Assembly (NCBI RefSeq): GCF_028683135.1
Contig: NZ_JAJUBB010000006.1
Span: forward strand, 208,293-272,292
Length of the DNA: 64,000 nt
Direction of reading: 5' to 3'
DNA from: Enterovibrio qingdaonensis
Lineage (GTDB): Bacteria > Pseudomonadota > Gammaproteobacteria > Enterobacterales > Vibrionaceae
Position numbers and translations under genes: made by a program. The number at the start of each line of letters is the position of its first letter. The first letter of the stretch is position 1. The notes below the pieces were generated by a model. The model saw only the letters and a program-made list of their open reading frames with translations, ran no database searches and was not told the origin of the DNA. Shown in pieces: positions 16,096-26,045 of this stretch.

Positions 16096-18987
16096 ATGGT
16101 GTTGCCAACGGAATTGGAAGCGTGCGTTGCGCGCAGATTGGAACAACTGTCAGAAAAGCAGCCTCAAAACGTAGAGAGTTGGCAAGGTGAGGACAGGGAA
16201 CGTTTGTTACGAACCTTGGGATTGAGCGACTTTATTGCCGAGTCGTTTATTCATGATGAAACCTTATTACCTTGGATGCTGGAACGTCAATTGCCCCAGC
16301 TCCGCGCGCCCCACTACCGTAAAAAGCTGAAAGCGATTCTCGATGCTCAGCTAGATGAAAACAGTGTGATGCGTGAGCTGCGCCGTTTCCGCCGCCGCGA
16401 AATGACGTGGTTGGCGTGGCATGACTTTAACAACTCCCTTTCTTTAGACGAGAGCCTTTCTCATATCTCCAAGCTCGCCGAAGCCATGATTATGGAAGCG
16501 TACGGTTGGTTGTATGCTAAGTGCTGCGAAGAGTGGGGAACGCCGTATGATGCGGAGGGGAATCCGCAACCGATGCTTATTTTGGGGATGGGGAAACTCG
16601 GTGGTGGTGAGCTGAACTTCTCGTCAGACATCGATTTGATTTTTACCTACCCAGAAAATGGGGAGACTCAAGGTGCACGCCGCAGCATTGCTAATGCGCA
16701 GTTCTTTACTCGGTTAGGGCAACGCCTGATCAAAGCACTCGACCAGCAAACCTTTGATGGTTTTTGCTATCGGGTTGATATGCGATTACGTCCATTTGGT
16801 GATAGCGGCCCGCTCGTCATGAGCTTTGCTGCATTGGAAGATTATTACCAAGAACAGGGGCGTGATTGGGAACGTTACGCCATGATCAAAGCAAGGGTGA
16901 TGGGCAAGGAGCAATTTGCCTGTTATCAGACCTTGCGCCAACTCCTTCGGCCCTTTGTTTTTCGCCGCTACATCGACTTCAGTGCGATTCAATCACTGCG
17001 TCGTATGAAAGCCCTTATCCGCAGTGAAGCGCGTCGCCGTGGCGTGAATAACAACATTAAAATTGGTGCTGGCGGCATTCGCGAAATCGAATTTATCGCG
17101 CAATCTTTCCAGCTTATACGTGGCGGACGCGATCCGATTTTGCGTAAGCGTGGCTTGTTTATCACGCTAGGCGCGATTCGAGAATTGGCACTGTTACCTG
17201 AAGCAGACGTGGATACCTTGGAAGCGTCATACCGCTTCTTGCGCCGCCTTGAGAACTTGCTGCAAGCGATTGACGATAAGCAGACGCAAACACTGCCTGA
17301 TACGCCAAGAGATCAAGCTCGCCTGGCGGTGGCGATGGGCGAAGAGAACTGGGACGCTTTGACGGCCAGTCTCAGTCACCACATGGCGGGTGTTCACGCG
17401 ATATTCGATGATTTGATCGGTGACGAAGAAGAAGGGGAGGATGAGCAGATCTCGCCTGATTTTCGTGTGATCTGGGATGGAGGACGCGATCCCGAGTTAG
17501 TCGAAAAGATCCTGACAGACATGGCGGCACCGGATGCGGCGGACAATGCAATGGCATTGCTCCGATTCAAAGAAGAGCTGGCGAAGCGAACCTTGGGCCC
17601 ACGTGGTCGTGAGGTGATCAATCGACTGATGCCTGTGCTTTTAAGCCATATTTTGTGCCGAGAAGACGGCACAGTTGTGTTGGCGAGAATCATTAAGCTT
17701 TTGATGCGTATCGCCACGCGGACGACCTACTTGGAACTGCTTGATGAGCACCATGCTGCCATTGTCCAGCTTGTGCGTTTGTGCAGTGCAAGCCCGATGG
17801 TTGCGGATCAGCTTGCCAGCTACCCAATCTTGCTCGATGAGCTTTTGGATCTTCAGCATCTTTATAACCCGACGCCGTTTGAAGAATACGGTAATGAGTT
17901 GTTTGAGTTTCTTGCCCGTATCCCTGAAGAGGATATGGAGCAGCAAATGGAGATGATCAGGCAATACAAACAGACGCAGTTGCTTCGCATTGCGGCTGCA
18001 GATATCGCGGGTATCTTGCCTGTCATGAAAGTCAGTGACCACCTGACGTATCTGGCAGAAGCCATTGTGGGTGCGGTGGTGAATCAGGCGTGGTACCAGA
18101 TGGTATCGAAGTATGGTCAGCCCACGCATCTTGCTGGTCGTGATGGTCGCGGGTTTGCAGTTGTCGGTTACGGCAAGGTGGGTGGCATTGAGCTGGGCTA
18201 TGGCTCAGACCTCGATGTGGTTTTCTTGCATGACTGCCCTGAAAATGTTTATACCGATGGCTCGAAAGAAATCGATGGCCGCCAATTCTATCTGCGTCTT
18301 GCGCAGCGTATCGTGCATTTATTCTCGACCCGCACAGCATCGGGCGTTTTGTATGAGATAGATACCCGACTGCGTCCATCGGGCGCGTCAGGCATGCTTG
18401 TTACGACGGTTGAATCATTTGAAGATTATCAGAACAAGGAAGCGTGGACATGGGAGCATCAGGCTCTGGTGCGTACGCGAATGATCTATGGCGATCTTGC
18501 CTTACAAAAAGGTTTCGCTAAGGTGCGTAAGTCTGTGCTGGCCAAAGTGCGTGATAACGATGCATTGCGTAAAGATGTGGCGGATATGCGCGTAAAAATG
18601 CGTGAGCACTTGGGAAGCAAACAGGCGGATAAATTTCATATCAAGCAAGATCCCGGTGGCATCACTGATATTGAATTCATCACGCAATATTTGGTGTTGG
18701 CAAACAGCCATGAAGAGCCTGCACTGACGCGCTGGAGTGACAATGCACGCATTCTGGAAGACATGGCACAAGCGGGTATTGTCGATACGTCTCAGGCACT
18801 TGCGCTGCGTGATGCCTATGTTCTGATGCGCGACGAAATTCACCGCCTAAACTTGCTGGATGCCTCCGTAGAAGTGGACGATGGTAAATTCATTGCAGAG
18901 CGGGAAATCGTGAAAGACGCGTGGGCAATGTGGATGACAACAGCACTAGTCGATGATGAAACGGTCGATGAAAAGAGCCCAGAGTAA
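16096..18987 (+). CDS. glnE: Bifunctional glutamine synthetase adenylyltransferase/deadenylylase
   Basis: 963 residues. GlnE adds or removes AMP from glutamine synthetase in response to PII state and glutamine. The N-terminal nucleotidyltransferase domain (deadenylylation) has [21 protein letters not shown]; the C-terminal one (adenylylation) has [23 protein letters not shown]. Both GSD/SSD-x-D catalytic motifs are intact. Each is followed by its helical GlnD-PII-uridylyltransferase-like domain ([13 protein letters not shown] and [13 protein letters not shown]). Slightly longer than the 946-residue E. coli protein. Start ATG with SD GGAG at 16089-16092. Next to hldE as in E. coli, here with lpxL between. 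Confidence 0.97.
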   Translation: MVLPTELEACVARRLEQLSEKQPQNVESWQGEDRERLLRTLGLSDFIAESFIHDETLLPWMLERQLPQLRAPHYRKKLKAILDAQLDENSVMRELRRFRRREMTWLAWHDFNNSLSLDESLSHISKLAEAMIMEAYGWLYAKCCEEWGTPYDAEGNPQPMLILGMGKLGGGELNFSSDIDLIFTYPENGETQGARRSIANAQFFTRLGQRLIKALDQQTFDGFCYRVDMRLRPFGDSGPLVMSFAALEDYYQEQGRDWERYAMIKARVMGKEQFACYQTLRQLLRPFVFRRYIDFSAIQSLRRMKALIRSEARRRGVNNNIKIGAGGIREIEFIAQSFQLIRGGRDPILRKRGLFITLGAIRELALLPEADVDTLEASYRFLRRLENLLQAIDDKQTQTLPDTPRDQARLAVAMGEENWDALTASLSHHMAGVHAIFDDLIGDEEEGEDEQISPDFRVIWDGGRDPELVEKILTDMAAPDAADNAMALLRFKEELAKRTLGPRGREVINRLMPVLLSHILCREDGTVVLARIIKLLMRIATRTTYLELLDEHHAAIVQLVRLCSASPMVADQLASYPILLDELLDLQHLYNPTPFEEYGNELFEFLARIPEEDMEQQMEMIRQYKQTQLLRIAAADIAGILPVMKVSDHLTYLAEAIVGAVVNQAWYQMVSKYGQPTHLAGRDGRGFAVVGYGKVGGIELGYGSDLDVVFLHDCPENVYTDGSKEIDGRQFYLRLAQRIVHLFSTRTASGVLYEIDTRLRPSGASGMLVTTVESFEDYQNKEAWTWEHQALVRTRMIYGDLALQKGFAKVRKSVLAKVRDNDALRKDVADMRVKMREHLGSKQADKFHIKQDPGGITDIEFITQYLVLANSHEEPALTRWSDNARILEDMAQAGIVDTSQALALRDAYVLMRDEIHRLNLLDASVEVDDGKFIAEREIVKDAWAMWMTTALVDDETVDEKSPE

Positions 18988-19016
18988 GTCGGTAAGATAG
19001 GCTTCGAAGGGGTATT

Positions 19017-19043
19017 AAAAAAGGCGCATGATGCGCCTTTTTT
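19017..19043. terminator. Bidirectional terminator between glnE and lpxL
   Basis: Perfect palindrome AAAAAAGGCGCAT-G-ATGCGCCTTTTTT between two convergent genes; each strand yields a GC-rich stem followed by U6. Confidence 0.9.
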
Positions 19044-19046
19044 ATA

Positions 19047-19976
19047 TCAGTCATACAATGATGGCTCGCCTTCTGGGCGACTTTTAAATCGACGGTGCAA
19101 CCACATGTACTGTTCAGGTGCGCGCATGATTGAACGCTCAACAAACTTGTTGGTGTAGATAGCCGATGCTTCTGCATCATCATACGGAAAAGCGTCCATC
19201 GGCGTATCAAAGGTCAGCGTGTAGCCTGTTCCGTCTCGGTCTCGCGTGAAGGTTGCGGAGCTGACGAGACACTTGCTTGCGCTGGCAAGAAGGTGAGTAC
19301 CGGTTGTGGTACAAGCTTTCTCTACCGCAAAGAACGGTGCCCATGCATAACGGTGACGACCGTAGTCATGATCCGGTGCATACCAGACAAAATCCCCGTT
19401 TCGCAGACGTTTGATCATTTGTTTTACGTCACGTCGCTCGATCAGCGAGTTCTCTCGACCGCGCCCACGATATTGGAACCAATCATAAACAGGGTTGGTA
19501 TTAGGACGATAAACGCCATAACCCGTTGTATGAAGTCCGAATGCGCGGCAGCCTAACTCTAGATTGAATGAGTGAACGGCGGTAACCAGTACGCCCCTGC
19601 CTTCGGCTTTAAGCTTTTCGATTTGCTCGAAACCGACATATTTCACGTGTTTTTTCACACGCCATGCCGGCCAAAACCACGCCATACAGGTTTCAAAAAA
19701 CGCCAGACCCATGTGCTCGAAGTTTTCGCGCAACAGCGTTTCACGTTCTGCTCCCGTCATTTCTGGGAAGCACAGTTCGAGGTTTCGCTTGGCAATTTTT
19801 TTGCGGCTTTTGAAGAACTTCATAATGAGAAGTCCCAACTTTCTACCTAAAAAGCGTTGCGTGCGATACGGCAACCAACTTAATAGGAACATTAAGCCAA
19901 CGCCAATCCAAGTATGAAGATACTTCGGATGTAGGAAGGACCATTTAAACGTTGGCACGTCAGATTTTTTACTCAT
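19047..19976 (-). CDS. lpxL: Lipid A lauroyl acyltransferase, LpxL/HtrB family
   Basis: 309 residues from the ATG at 19976; a longer version from a TTG at 20012 is unlikely because homologues begin near MSKKSDVPTFKWSFLHP. It transfers a secondary acyl chain to Kdo2-lipid IVA at the inner membrane. One N-terminal membrane helix (~20-35), the LABLAT-type catalytic motif H135-S-F-N-L-E140, NLELCFPEM, and the C-terminus APEQYMWLHRRFKSRPEGEP, which matches E. coli LpxL/LpxP much better than LpxM. Acyl chain specificity cannot be read from sequence. It starts only 4 bp after the glnE terminator on the opposite strand. Confidence 0.88.
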   Translation of the reverse strand: MSKKSDVPTFKWSFLHPKYLHTWIGVGLMFLLSWLPYRTQRFLGRKLGLLIMKFFKSRKKIAKRNLELCFPEMTGAERETLLRENFEHMGLAFFETCMAWFWPAWRVKKHVKYVGFEQIEKLKAEGRGVLVTAVHSFNLELGCRAFGLHTTGYGVYRPNTNPVYDWFQYRGRGRENSLIERRDVKQMIKRLRNGDFVWYAPDHDYGRHRYAWAPFFAVEKACTTTGTHLLASASKCLVSSATFTRDRDGTGYTLTFDTPMDAFPYDDAEASAIYTNKFVERSIMRAPEQYMWLHRRFKSRPEGEPSLYD

Positions 19977-20279
19977 GACAGTGAGGTATTTCCTAACAAT
20001 AAAGCAAGTCAATCGAGGTGGGCATTGTATACCGAAATCTATCCGCCGTGCATATTTCAGTCCAGCAAGGGCCCCTAAAGTTAATTGTTAGACAGGAATG
20101 GTTCAGGAGCCAACCTGTTCGGCTGTCGCTTTAAAGTCTTTATGGTAATATCGCGAACATTATTTTGTAGGCAGTGCAGCTACCTGATGATCAAATGCTG
20201 CACGCGCTTGCCGAACGCTTAACAGATAAAAGCAAACGACACAGCAAGGGTGAAAAGGCCCTTACGCTTGGAGAATACA
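19977..20279. other. Divergent intergenic region lpxL-hldE
   Basis: About 300 bp. No supportable gene; a small in-frame ORF of about 34 codons running into hldE (from ATG near 20193) has no recognisable features. It must hold the promoters of both genes but no clear hexamer pair stands out. Confidence 0.4.
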
Positions 20280-21713
20280 ATGAAACTGACTTTGCCTGAC
20301 TATCAGCTAGCGAATGTTCTGGTTGTTGGTGATGTAATGCTTGACCGCTACTGGTATGGCCCAACAGGTCGCATTTCACCAGAAGCACCGGTTCCAGTGG
20401 TACAAATCAATCAAACAGAAGAGCGTCCAGGCGGTGCCGCTAACGTTGCAATGAACATTGCAGCATTGGGCGGTAAGGCAAGACTTATCGGTTTGGTAGG
20501 TCAGGATGAGCAAGCAAATGTTCTGAATGACAAGCTGTGTTCATTGAAAGTGGATTGTGATTTTGTCGGTCTGGCAGATTTTCCGACCATCACCAAGCTA
20601 CGCGTCATGAGCCGCAATCAGCAATTGATCCGTTTGGACTTTGAAGAAGGCTTCCACAACGTTGATCCCCAGCCGATGCTGGATCGCATTGAAGCAGCAC
20701 TGCCAAACACCAAAGCGATGATCTTGTCTGATTACGCGAAAGGTGCGCTGGTAAACGTTCAGCCAATGATCAAACTGGCACGCCAAGCAGGCGTTGCAAC
20801 GCTGGTGGATCCAAAAGGCACTGACTTTGAACGTTACCGCGGTGCTACGCTACTGACACCAAACATGAGCGAGTTTGAAGCGGTAGTTGGCGCATGCCAT
20901 ACCGAAGAAGATATCGTTGAACGTGGTCTGGCTCTGATTGAGAAGTTTGAGTTTGATGCCATGCTGGTGACGCGAAGCGAAAATGGCATGACCTTGCTGC
21001 GTGCGGGCCAAGAGCCACTGAACCTGCCGACATTGGCGAAAGAAGTGTATGACGTAACGGGTGCGGGCGATACGGTGATTTCCGTGCTTGCTGCATCTCT
21101 TGCTGCGGGTAAACCAATCGAAGACGCATGTGCTCTGGCAAATGCGGCTGCTGGTGTGGTTGTTGGTAAGCTGGGTACCTCGACCTTGTCGACCATCGAA
21201 TTGACCGAAGCAGTTCACGGTAGCCACCAATCAGGCTTTGGTGTGGTGACCGAAGAGCAATTGAAAGCGTCGGTACAAATGGCAAAAGCGCGTGGCGAAA
21301 AAGTCGTCATGACCAACGGTTGTTTCGATATCCTGCATGCGGGCCACGTTGCTTACCTAAACGAAGCGGCGAAACTAGGTGACCGCCTGATTGTTGCAGT
21401 AAACACTGATGAGTCCGTACGTGGTCTGAAAGGCCCGGGTCGTCCTGTGAACCCAACCGATCGCCGTATGGCGGTATTGGCAGGTTTGGGTGCCGTGGAT
21501 TGGGTTGTGCCTTTTAACGAAGAAACACCACAACGTTTGATCGGTGAAGTGCTGCCAAGCTTGCTGGTGAAAGGCGGAGACTACAAGCCAGAAGAGATTG
21601 CTGGTGGTCAAGAAGTGATTGTGGCTGGCGGTGAAGTGCTGGTTTTGAACTTCGAAGACGGTTGTTCAACGACAGAGATCATTAATTCGATCCTGAGCGG
21701 ACACAACAACTGA
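20280..21713 (+). CDS. hldE: Bifunctional heptose-7-phosphate kinase / heptose-1-phosphate adenylyltransferase
   Basis: HldE catalyses two steps in ADP-L-glycero-D-manno-heptose synthesis for the LPS inner core. 477 residues from the ATG at 20280, with SD GGAG ten bases upstream. N-terminal PfkB-type kinase: [35 protein letters not shown], and the anion-hole motif [14 protein letters not shown]-terminal cytidylyltransferase-like domain from about residue 345: [20 protein letters not shown] (HxGH motif) and [17 protein letters not shown]. Its proximity to lpxL groups two LPS genes, but they are divergent. Confidence 0.97.
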   Translation: MKLTLPDYQLANVLVVGDVMLDRYWYGPTGRISPEAPVPVVQINQTEERPGGAANVAMNIAALGGKARLIGLVGQDEQANVLNDKLCSLKVDCDFVGLADFPTITKLRVMSRNQQLIRLDFEEGFHNVDPQPMLDRIEAALPNTKAMILSDYAKGALVNVQPMIKLARQAGVATLVDPKGTDFERYRGATLLTPNMSEFEAVVGACHTEEDIVERGLALIEKFEFDAMLVTRSENGMTLLRAGQEPLNLPTLAKEVYDVTGAGDTVISVLAASLAAGKPIEDACALANAAAGVVVGKLGTSTLSTIELTEAVHGSHQSGFGVVTEEQLKASVQMAKARGEKVVMTNGCFDILHAGHVAYLNEAAKLGDRLIVAVNTDESVRGLKGPGRPVNPTDRRMAVLAGLGAVDWVVPFNEETPQRLIGEVLPSLLVKGGDYKPEEIAGGQEVIVAGGEVLVLNFEDGCSTTEIINSILSGHNN

Positions 21714-21735
21714 TAGCGCATTCGCGAACAGACAT

Positions 21736-21763
21736 AAAAAAGGCACCATTCGGTGCCTTTTTT
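21736..21763. terminator. Bidirectional terminator between hldE and tolC
   Basis: 12-bp stem AAAAAAGGCACC/GGTGCCTTTTTT between two convergent genes. Confidence 0.9.
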
Positions 21764-21792
21764 CTATCTAAAGTAATGTCACGTATCTGTGA

Positions 21793-23115
21793 TTACTTAG
21801 GCTCAACCAGACCGTTGTTGATATCAACCAGATCTTGCTCGCTTAGCGAACCTACAGCTTGACGCAGTTGCAGAACGCTAAGGATGTAGTCGTAACGTGC
21901 ATCTGACAGATTACGGTTCGCGTCATACAGGCTGCGTGTCGCATCCAGTACGTCAACAATGGTACGGGTACCTACTTCAAAGCCAGCTTCGGTTGCTTCC
22001 AGTGCAGAACGCTGAGAAACCACGGTTTGCTCGTACGCTTTCAGTGCACCAATGCTCGCGTTGATGTTGTTGTAGAACGCACGTACGTCTTTCACGGTAG
22101 TGCGGTAAGTACCTTCCAATTGCTCAGACGCTGCCACATAGTTGAATTGCGCTTGTTTTACGCCTGCATCCACACTGCCGCCTGAGTACAGAGGCATTGA
22201 GAAGTTAATGCCTGCGGTAAACTGGTTGTTGCTGGCGTCACGAGACAGGGTTTTGTTGTCCTGATCCGAGTAGCCATAACCTGCATTCAGCGTCAGTGAT
22301 GGCAAGTGGCCAGCTTCAGCTAGCGAGATGCGCTCTTTCGCCGCATCACGCGTGATACGCTGTGCCAGCAGTGACAAGTTTTCTTGTTCTGCTTTCTTCA
22401 CTAGCTCATCGACAACTTGCTCAGGACGGCTTGCAGAGAAGGCCTTGGTGTTAAGCGCGTAAAGATCCGCGTGGCTTTGGCCTGTGATTTCACGTAGCTC
22501 TTCGTAGCTGTTCGCCACTTCGTTTTCAGACAGAATTTCTTGAGCCAGAACAGAGTCATACTGCGCTTGGGCATCATACACATCAGTGATGGCTGATAGT
22601 CCCACTTCAAAACGTTGCTTAGTTTGCTCTAGCTGACGGCCTACCGCGGCTTTTTCTGCGCGAACAAAGACCAAATCATCTGCTGCTTTCAATACGTTAA
22701 AATACGCTTGTGATACGCGGAGAATAAGAGCTTGTTGCTGTGCTGCGTATACGGCATCGGCCTGACGCGCAGTGATTTCAGCAATATCCAGGTTGATCCA
22801 GCTGTTTTGGTTAAACAGTTGCTGGCTGACATCAACGCCTGCGGACAGGGTATTCGTGTCAAAAAAAGGACCTGTGTAGCTTTCTTCGCTATTACGCACA
22901 AGGTTGTAACCTGCCGACAGATTAATTTGTGGCAAGGTGGTACCGCGGTTTACGCCAACTTGGGCAAATGCAGCATCGCGGGTAGCGGCATACTGCAGAA
23001 GTGTTGGATCACTTTGTTTTGCTTGCTCATAGACTTGCAATAGATCATCTGCACTCGCAAGCGGAGTTGCGGTGCCTAGCGCAACCCCGATAAAAATGGG
23101 AAGCAATTTCTTCAT
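21793..23115 (-). CDS. tolC: Outer membrane efflux channel TolC
   Basis: 440 residues. Signal peptide MKKLLPIFIGVALGTATPLASA, then the duplicated outer-membrane-factor repeat (two OEP domains), e.g. LLQVYEQAKQSDPTLLQYAA and SYNDQDNK-type turns, ending LRQAVGSLSEQDLVDINNGL. TolC forms the trimeric outer-membrane duct for RND/ABC/MFS pumps and type I secretion. Divergent from nudF, as in E. coli. The upstream region contains a candidate promoter (23221-23248) and, between it and the start codon, a long palindromic repeat that will be transcribed into the 5' leader. Confidence 0.96.
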   Translation of the reverse strand: MKKLLPIFIGVALGTATPLASADDLLQVYEQAKQSDPTLLQYAATRDAAFAQVGVNRGTTLPQINLSAGYNLVRNSEESYTGPFFDTNTLSAGVDVSQQLFNQNSWINLDIAEITARQADAVYAAQQQALILRVSQAYFNVLKAADDLVFVRAEKAAVGRQLEQTKQRFEVGLSAITDVYDAQAQYDSVLAQEILSENEVANSYEELREITGQSHADLYALNTKAFSASRPEQVVDELVKKAEQENLSLLAQRITRDAAKERISLAEAGHLPSLTLNAGYGYSDQDNKTLSRDASNNQFTAGINFSMPLYSGGSVDAGVKQAQFNYVAASEQLEGTYRTTVKDVRAFYNNINASIGALKAYEQTVVSQRSALEATEAGFEVGTRTIVDVLDATRSLYDANRNLSDARYDYILSVLQLRQAVGSLSEQDLVDINNGLVEPK

Positions 23116-23158
23116 AGTAGGTAGTCCCTGAACTTGTCATATTCTAATAAATTGCTGA

Positions 23159-23205
23159 TATACCCAAATGACCTGAGCTCTGCATCTTCAGGTTGCTTGG
23201 GTATA
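23159..23205. repeat. Dispersed palindromic repeat, copy 2 (complete), in the tolC leader
   Basis: 47-bp near-perfect inverted repeat: TATACCCAAATGACCTGA ... TCAGGTTGCTTGGGTATA around a TGCA centre. Arms pair over TATACCCAA, ACCTGA and the central bases, giving a hairpin of about 20 bp. Best copy of a family also seen at 6919-6965 and 33124-33158. Confidence 0.85.
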
Positions 23206-23220
23206 GAGGTATCCGACCCT

Positions 23221-23248
23221 AGTGTAAACCAAGCTTGCTTACTTGAAA
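23221..23248 (-). promoter_or_regulatory. Candidate sigma-70 promoter for tolC
   Basis: Minus strand: -35 TTTCAA (23243-23248), 16-bp spacer, -10 TACACT (23221-23226). Transcription would begin near 23214 and run through the palindrome at 23159-23205 into tolC. Confidence 0.4.
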
Positions 23249-23354
23249 CTGACAATGTGATGGTTTCTTGAGAAAAAGTGATTGTAAAACCGTCACTGCA
23301 ATAAATATATTCAAATAATTCTGCAATCCATACCAAAAAAGTAAAGGTTTTAGA

Positions 23355-23384
23355 TTGCAGCCTCTTGCGCAACGACACTATTAT
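23355..23384 (+). promoter_or_regulatory. Candidate sigma-70 promoter for nudF operon
   Basis: -35 TTGCAG (23355-23360), 18-bp spacer, -10 TATTAT (23379-23384), 33 bp before the nudF GTG start. Confidence 0.45.
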
Positions 23385-23417
23385 TTGCCTCCATCCTTCA
23401 AAGAAAGGGGTACTTCC

Positions 23418-24047
23418 GTGCCACTGAACACACAGCCTGACCAGTTTGGAAAGGATGACGTTGAAATTGAAAATACCGACGTTGTCTATAATGGTTACTT
23501 TAAGATGGTGAAATATCGCTTTCGTCACCGATTGTTTGCTGGCGGCTGGAGTGATGTGCTCGACAGAGAACTTTTTGAACGAGGACATGCGGTTGCCATG
23601 CTGCCTTATGACCCTGTCACTGACGAAGTTGTATTGGTCGAGCAGATACGAATTGGTGCTATGGTCGCGAGTGATTCACCCTGGCAATTGGAAATCGTTG
23701 CTGGGATTATCGACAAAGACGAAACGCCGGATGCCGTTGCGATTCGTGAGGCGGAAGAAGAAGCGGGACTGCAGGTTCAGTCGTTACATCCCATGACAAG
23801 TTATTTGTCGAGTTCAGGCGGGTGCTCAGAGCGTATCCATTTGTATTTGGGTATGGTCGACGCGTCGACTGCGAAAGGGGTTCACGGACTTCCTGATGAA
23901 GGTGAAGACATTTTGGTACATGTGGTTGATAGATCAACTGCAATGGAATGGGTAGCGAATGGTAAAATTGAAAACGCTGCCTCAATTATCGCATTACAAT
24001 GGCTGACGCTGAATCGAGATCATCTCGGTGTAACGTCAGGAAAGTAG
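23418..24047 (+). CDS. nudF: ADP-ribose pyrophosphatase
   Basis: Nudix hydrolase that splits ADP-ribose to AMP and ribose-5-phosphate. 209 residues from the GTG at 23418, which has a strong SD (AAAGGGG) 7 bases upstream; no upstream ATG is plausible. The Nudix box is complete: G-IIDKD-E-TPDAVAI-REAEEEAGL. The following segment TSYLSSSGGCSERIHLYLG and the acidic loop GLPDEGEDILVHVV are typical of the ADPRase subfamily. First gene of nudF-yqiB-cpdA-yqiA-parE, the same order as in E. coli. Confidence 0.95.
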   Translation: MPLNTQPDQFGKDDVEIENTDVVYNGYFKMVKYRFRHRLFAGGWSDVLDRELFERGHAVAMLPYDPVTDEVVLVEQIRIGAMVASDSPWQLEIVAGIIDKDETPDAVAIREAEEEAGLQVQSLHPMTSYLSSSGGCSERIHLYLGMVDASTAKGVHGLPDEGEDILVHVVDRSTAMEWVANGKIENAASIIALQWLTLNRDHLGVTSGK

Positions 24048-24063
24048 GTTCACGGGACGTTAT

Positions 24064-24492
24064 ATGTTGAGACGAGAGTATCAGGTCGATTTAAGTGCCT
24101 TGATGCGAATGTATGAAACAAATTACGCCAAGCTGGTAAGGCTGATGCCACGTCAAGATGACGTGGGTGAATACTGTGTTTACGAAATCCAAGGCCAAGA
24201 GTTTCAACTGGACATTGTTGAATCCACGCGATACACAACACTGATTGATATTTGGCAGCGAGGTGAAGTGCCAAGTTATTTGCGACCGAGACTGACAGTT
24301 CGACTGTATCATGATGCACGAGTCGCTGAAGTGTGTACCAGTCAGCAGATTTCCCGAATTCAGCCGCGCTATGATTACCCAAATCCGCGTATGCATCAAC
24401 GTGACGAAAAGCGTCAGATAAATGCATTTCTTTCGGATTGGCTGGCACTGTGCCTGAAAAACGGTATAACAAAACACAACATAATTTATTAG
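24064..24492 (+). CDS. yqiB: DUF1249 protein YqiB
   Basis: 142 residues, no signal peptide or membrane segment. The family DUF1249 has no established activity. Recognised by position (between nudF and cpdA) and by segments such as YEVDLSALMRMYETNYAKL-like N-terminus and RPRLTVRLYHDARVAEVC, QPRYDYPNPRMHQRDEK, which are typical of the family. Starts 16 bp after the nudF stop, so co-transcribed. Confidence 0.88.
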   Translation: MLRREYQVDLSALMRMYETNYAKLVRLMPRQDDVGEYCVYEIQGQEFQLDIVESTRYTTLIDIWQRGEVPSYLRPRLTVRLYHDARVAEVCTSQQISRIQPRYDYPNPRMHQRDEKRQINAFLSDWLALCLKNGITKHNIIY

Positions 24493-24542
24493 TATAAGCG
24501 TTAAAGATATAACGCATATTTTAGATCAGGGTTTTCAAGACG

Positions 24543-25367
24543 TTGCGGATTTGCCATCTACCCAAGCAACACAGCCAAACCGTTAGGTTGTTGCAGATTA
24601 CAGATACACACCTCTTTGCAGATCATGCGGGTAGTTTACTCGGCGTGAATACGTCTGCGAGCTTTAATGCTGTTGTGAGTGAAATTTCCCGCAAAGGCGT
24701 AGAGTTTGACGCGATTATTGCTACGGGCGATCTTTCACAAGATCATACCGCCGAGTCTTATCAGCGTTTTGTCGATGGTATCGCGCATTGGGATCAGCCA
24801 TGCTACTGGCTGCCAGGAAATCACGATTACCAGCAAGAAATGAATACAGTACTGGAGCAATCTACTCTAGAGCGTTGTGATCACGTGTATGTTGGCGAGC
24901 ATTGGCAATTGGTCATGCTAGACAGCCAGGTCGCAGGCGTGCCGCACGGTCGACTTTCTGACGCGCAATTGGCGTTGTTAGAATCCACATTACGTGACAA
25001 CCCAGAACGCAATACTCTCGTGCTGTTGCACCATCACCCTTTGCCGGCGGGCAGTGCTTGGCTTGATCAACACAAACTGCACAATCAAGACGAGTTTTGG
25101 GCGGTTGTTGCAAAATATGACACGGTAAAAGGCGTGGTGTGTGGGCATATCCATCAGGCTTTGGATACACAGCACTTAGATTGCCGCGTGATGGCAGCAC
25201 CTTCGACCTGTATTCAATTCAAACCAGATTCAGATGATTTTGCGTTAGATTTGACCAATCCAGGCTGGCGTGAAATTTCTCTTCACGCTGATGGGACGAT
25301 TTCGACCACGGTGGGTCGTTTGGCTGGCAATGAATTCCAGCCCGATATGAACTCTTCTGGGTACTAA
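24543..25367 (+). CDS. cpdA: 3',5'-cyclic-AMP phosphodiesterase
   Basis: Metallophosphoesterase that hydrolyses cAMP and so tempers CRP signalling. 274 residues. All metal-binding motifs are present: ITDTHLFAD, ATGDLSQD, LPGNHDY, LLHHHPLPAGSAWLDQH and CGHIHQ. The N-terminus (RICHLPKQHSQTVRLLQ) aligns with homologues, so translation seems to start at the TTG at 24543; there is no ATG in a suitable position and the SD is weak, so the exact start is uncertain. Lies 50 bp after yqiB and 2 bp before yqiA. Confidence 0.93.
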   Translation: MRICHLPKQHSQTVRLLQITDTHLFADHAGSLLGVNTSASFNAVVSEISRKGVEFDAIIATGDLSQDHTAESYQRFVDGIAHWDQPCYWLPGNHDYQQEMNTVLEQSTLERCDHVYVGEHWQLVMLDSQVAGVPHGRLSDAQLALLESTLRDNPERNTLVLLHHHPLPAGSAWLDQHKLHNQDEFWAVVAKYDTVKGVVCGHIHQALDTQHLDCRVMAAPSTCIQFKPDSDDFALDLTNPGWREISLHADGTISTTVGRLAGNEFQPDMNSSGY

Positions 25368-25369
25368 AA

Positions 25370-25948
25370 ATGCCACCGTTATTGATTTATATTCATGGGT
25401 TTAATAGCTCTCCTTTGTCAGCAAAAGCCCAGCAGATGCGGGATTGGTGCGAAACACACCGCCCAGACATAAAGCTGGAAGTTCCCCGCCTCGCCTGTTA
25501 CCCTGCCGAGGCCGCTGATCAGCTAAAAGCACTGGTGAGCACATATCAGGGTGACTATCGTATCGGTTTGGTCGGTAGTTCTTTAGGCGGTTATCTGTCG
25601 ACGTGGCTCAATGCACAATTTGGCTTTCCTGCTGTGCTGGTCAACCCAGCGGTGAGACCTTACGAACTTCTTGTTGATTATTTAGGTCCCCAGCAGAACC
25701 CGTATACGGGGGAGCAATACGTCCTCGACATTCATCATATGGATGAACTTCACGCATTAGATACCAAGTCGATTTCGCATCCTGATACGATTTGGTTGCT
25801 GCAACAAGAAGGCGACGAAGTGCTGGACTATCGTCAGGCAGTCGAGATGTATCAAGGATGCAAGCAAACAATAGAAGCGGGAGGCGATCACGCTTTTGTT
25901 GGCTTCGACAGATACCCCGCTAAAATCATCCAATTCCTTGGTCTGTGA
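25370..25948 (+). CDS. yqiA: YqiA-type esterase (alpha/beta hydrolase)
   Basis: 192 residues. YqiA of E. coli is a small esterase of unknown natural substrate. Visible: IYIHGFNSSP, nucleophile elbow VGSSLGGYLSTWL (GxSxG), the acid in the LLQQEGDEVLDY segment and the His in AGGDHAFVGF. Starts 2 bp after cpdA and precedes parE by about 100 bp, as in E. coli. Confidence 0.93.
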   Translation: MPPLLIYIHGFNSSPLSAKAQQMRDWCETHRPDIKLEVPRLACYPAEAADQLKALVSTYQGDYRIGLVGSSLGGYLSTWLNAQFGFPAVLVNPAVRPYELLVDYLGPQQNPYTGEQYVLDIHHMDELHALDTKSISHPDTIWLLQQEGDEVLDYRQAVEMYQGCKQTIEAGGDHAFVGFDRYPAKIIQFLGL

Positions 25949-26045
25949 GGGTAACTCACAGAATAACCTCGCCAGAAGTGTCTTTATTTGACAAGTTGGC
26001 GGGGCATCACTGACCATGTGACAAACTTTAGAAAACCATTCATCT

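Noticed and set aside
17641..18129. 162-codon minus-strand ORF within glnE
   Set aside because: Shadow of glnE; no independent start signal or domain.
20193..20298. Small ORF ending inside hldE ([16 protein letters not shown]...)
   Set aside because: No SD, no known family, overlaps the hldE start in another frame; probably chance.
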